This document shows positions 5,405 to 7,071 of a stretch of DNA of 7,071 bases, piece by piece; the first letter of the stretch is position 1, and every line of letters begins with the position of its first letter. A model generated the notes under the pieces. That model did no database searches, was not told the origin of the DNA, and was given only the letters and a program-made list of their open reading frames with translations. The stretch is from Methanobacterium sp. (GTDB taxonomy: Archaea; Methanobacteriota; Methanobacteria; Methanobacteriales; Methanobacteriaceae). The translations under genes were made by a program, and so were the position numbers. Location: the NCBI GenBank assembly GCA_030539815.1, contig JAUNXM010000046.1, positions 6,824 to 13,894 on the forward strand. The letters are read 5' to 3'.

Positions 5405-7071
5405 CTAACAACATGACCTTGATTTCTTTTCAGCTAATTTTGCATTCATTTTATCAAATTTGTCTTTAACATGTTGATATCCCTTTTCATCAAATGGACA
5501 GTCTTCTATACAGTAGGTACATCCATGACTGCAACCAATACAACGTTTTTGTATGAATTCGGTTGTTCTTCCACCGCAACAGCTTTCACTTGCAATCAGT
5601 GCCTTTTCAGGGCATGCTTTAATGCATTTACCGCATTTTTCACAGTAATCAGATATCCAGGAATGGTTATCATCAGTTTTCTGAGGTAGATTTTCTATAC
5701 TAGTGAATATAGCTGATATTTTCTGCCGTGGACCTAGTTCAGGACTTATTAGAAGACCACTTTGCCCGATCCATCCTAAACCTGCTTTTTCACCAAGTTG
5801 GGAGAAACCTACCATACTTCCATAGGGATGGGCTACTTGAGTGGCGAAACCGTGACCCCTGATAAAGTCTGATAGTGCGTAGGTTATGTTACCCAGTTTG
5901 GCATAGGTGGCATCATTTAGTTTTTGGGCCTCCGGGCCATGAGGAGTATTGATAATATCTTTACCCATTTCCAGAGTTAATACAATGGTATTGGGATAAT
6001 CTGGTTCTGCGGTGTTGATTAATTCCGGGGCAATTTGAGTATATCCAATACTTATGATGCCCATTGCACGAGCAAATTTTTCGAATGACTCAAAAAAATC
6101 AGGACCTGCCCTATTTTCAGGTTCATCTGGATTTTTAATGAGGGATTGATCCGGGAATTCTCCACCGCATCCACATCCGCATTCACTACTTTCTTCTAAG
6201 CCTTTTTCAGACATTTCAACTTCAGTACCACATCCTAAATCTTTCTTAGGAGACTTCTCAACACCCTCCCCAAAACACCCTAAATCTTTCTTAGAGGATT
6301 TTTCAAAACTTTCCCCATAATTTGCAGTTTTATTATTCTTACTCATTGTTTCTCCTTTTAATGCTCTTACCTGTACACTGATTATTTTCCCTAACAGACG
6401 TTCATCGAGATCTTTTTCTGTGAAAAAGTGCCCTTCTATGATTTTAACATCTTTAAATCCTGCTTTTCTTATGGTTTCCAGATATTCTTCCTTTTCAATG
6501 GCCCCTGCGGTACATTCAGACCAGGCTTGGAAGCTTTTACGGATTTCATCAGGAAGTTTCCCCTCGGTGACTAAATCCGATATCAATATCCGGCCACCGT
6601 CTTTTAAAACCCTGAATACCTCTTTAAAGGCCAATTCTTTGTTGGGTGTTAGATTTATAACACAGTTACTGATTATAACACCAACGGACTCATCTTCAAT
6701 GGGCAGGTTCTCTATTTCACCCAGTTTAAACTCCACATTCTGATAACCACCTGCTTTAGCATTTTCGGTGGCAGCCTCTACCATGGCCTCGGTCATGTCC
6801 ACCCCGATAACCTTTCCCTGTTCACCCACCTTGTTAGCAGCCAGGAATACATCTATTCCCCCACCTGATCCCAGGTCAAGAACGGTTTCTCCCTTTTTTA
6901 TCTCTGCTAATGCTGTTGGATTACCACATCCCAGGCCGAATATGGCATCTGAAGGAATACTTTTTATTTCATCCTCAGAATAACCCACTGCTTTGGCCTG
7001 CCCAATTATACCAGCCATACTATTACTGGAACAGCATGAACAGGATGAATCTTCCTTAGTGGCAATCTTTG
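5405..7071 (-). CDS. arsM: ArsM arsenite methyltransferase fused to a QueG/RdhA-like Fe-S domain (5' end cut by the window)
   Basis: Residues are numbered from the in-frame Met at 7018, but the frame stays open to the right edge and 17 more residues, including CSCC, are visible, so the true start lies outside. Residues 1-222 are ArsM: GLGCGNP (C31), SAM motif [10 protein letters not shown] (46-54), ISNCVINL (C119) and SECTAGA (C169), the cysteines that bind As(III). Such enzymes methylate arsenite with SAM in the cytosol. Residues 226-300 form a hydrophilic linker with two 15-residue repeats ending DLGC and a CGCGCGG motif. Residues 300-537 resemble epoxyqueuosine reductase and reductive dehalogenases: [20 protein letters not shown] (412-431), CxxCxxCxxxCP (459-470), a second cluster region C493-C507 and a terminal CC. 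That fold often binds cobalamin. The domain may reduce arsenic intermediates or supply electrons (inference). An internal ATG at 6346 has its own ribosome binding site. Confidence 0.9.
   Translation of the reverse strand, partial: KIATKEDSSCSCCSSNSMAGIIGQAKAVGYSEDEIKSIPSDAIFGLGCGNPTALAEIKKGETVLDLGSGGGIDVFLAANKVGEQGKVIGVDMTEAMVEAATENAKAGGYQNVEFKLGEIENLPIEDESVGVIISNCVINLTPNKELAFKEVFRVLKDGGRILISDLVTEGKLPDEIRKSFQAWSECTAGAIEKEEYLETIRKAGFKDVKIIEGHFFTEKDLDERLLGKIISVQVRALKGETMSKNNKTANYGESFEKSSKKDLGCFGEGVEKSPKKDLGCGTEVEMSEKGLEESSECGCGCGGEFPDQSLIKNPDEPENRAGPDFFESFEKFARAMGIISIGYTQIAPELINTAEPDYPNTIVLTLEMGKDIINTPHGPEAQKLNDATYAKLGNITYALSDFIRGHGFATQVAHPYGSMVGFSQLGEKAGLGWIGQSGLLISPELGPRQKISAIFTSIENLPQKTDDNHSWISDYCEKCGKCIKACPEKALIASESCCGGRTTEFIQKRCIGCSHGCTYCIEDCPFDEKGYQHVKDKFDKMNAKLAEKKSRSCC
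6227..6316 (-). repeat. 45-bp tandem repeat in the arsM fusion linker
   Basis: Two copies (6272-6316 and 6227-6271) encode [15 protein letters not shown] and [15 protein letters not shown], identical at 11 of 15 residues. At the DNA level 16 bases (6279-6294 and 6234-6249) are identical at exact 45-base spacing. A degenerate third unit may follow ([12 protein letters not shown]). Each copy adds a cysteine to the linker. Confidence 0.8.
6344..6356 (-). promoter_or_regulatory. Internal ribosome binding site and ATG at the arsM/Fe-S junction
   Basis: On the minus strand the codons for ALKGET contain AAAAGGAG, ending five bases before an in-frame ATG at 6346 (residue 225). Strength and spacing equal those of the DGC-family gene's ribosome binding site. 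Starting here would give a separate 313-residue protein made of the cysteine-rich linker and Fe-S domain. A TAA in the +1 frame lies just before the AGGAG, where the stop codon of a separate arsM gene might be expected. Confidence 0.65.

Noticed and set aside
6420..6743. Plus-strand open frame opposite arsM (also 6768-6983)
   Set aside because: Antisense shadows of a strongly conserved coding sequence, low-complexity Ser/Pro-rich products, no ribosome binding site.
1..7071. tRNA, rRNA, CRISPR array, insertion sequence or prophage
   Set aside because: No cloverleaf-like or rRNA segments, no regularly spaced repeats, and no transposase, integrase or phage-like product seen on either strand.

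Overview
The window looks like the chromosome of a methanogenic archaeon, most likely a Methanobacterium-type member of the Methanobacteriales. The grounds are TTTATATA-like TATA boxes with purine/A-rich BRE-like flanks, short GGTG(A) or AGGAG ribosome binding sites, poly-T termination signals, AT-rich spacers, and genes of mainly archaeal or methanogen families (a DUF2115/UPF0305 protein, a TIGR00288-type NYN protein, a one-gene TrkA). The genus is inferred from family recognition, not from a search.

Left part (1-3439), unlinked housekeeping or accessory genes. A nitroreductase-family flavoprotein (minus) is divergent from a stand-alone GyrI-like ligand-binding protein (plus); a palindrome sits just inside the expected transcript start of the former. 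Then come a NYN-domain nuclease-like gene with a strong TATA box and a TrkA/RCK potassium-channel regulatory protein whose real start is the ATG at 2510. Spacers of about 380 and 430 bases hold promoters and inverted repeats but no convincing gene. The 279-base spacer after trkA holds a clear hairpin and a nested inverted repeat.

Right part (3440-7071), an arsenic cluster. An ArsR-type repressor (minus) and a thioredoxin-type arsenate reductase ArsC (plus) diverge from a short promoter region built around a perfect 16-bp AT palindrome. Facing arsC on the minus strand are, in transcription order, a very unusual arsM gene, a small DGC-family putative zinc-binding protein and a DUF2115 protein. 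ArsC would make arsenite, which is the substrate of the ArsM half of the fusion. No arsenite efflux pump is present in the window.

The most striking item is arsM. Its reading frame runs unbroken from a complete As(III) S-adenosylmethionine methyltransferase, through a cysteine-rich linker containing a 45-bp tandem repeat, into a QueG/reductive-dehalogenase-like domain with two predicted [4Fe-4S] clusters. The junction carries an in-frame ATG with an excellent Shine-Dalgarno sequence, so the locus may encode both a fusion protein and a separately translated Fe-S protein. The gene also continues past the right edge: the first ATG in the window (7018) lies inside the ArsM N-terminus, because an in-frame CxCC segment precedes it.
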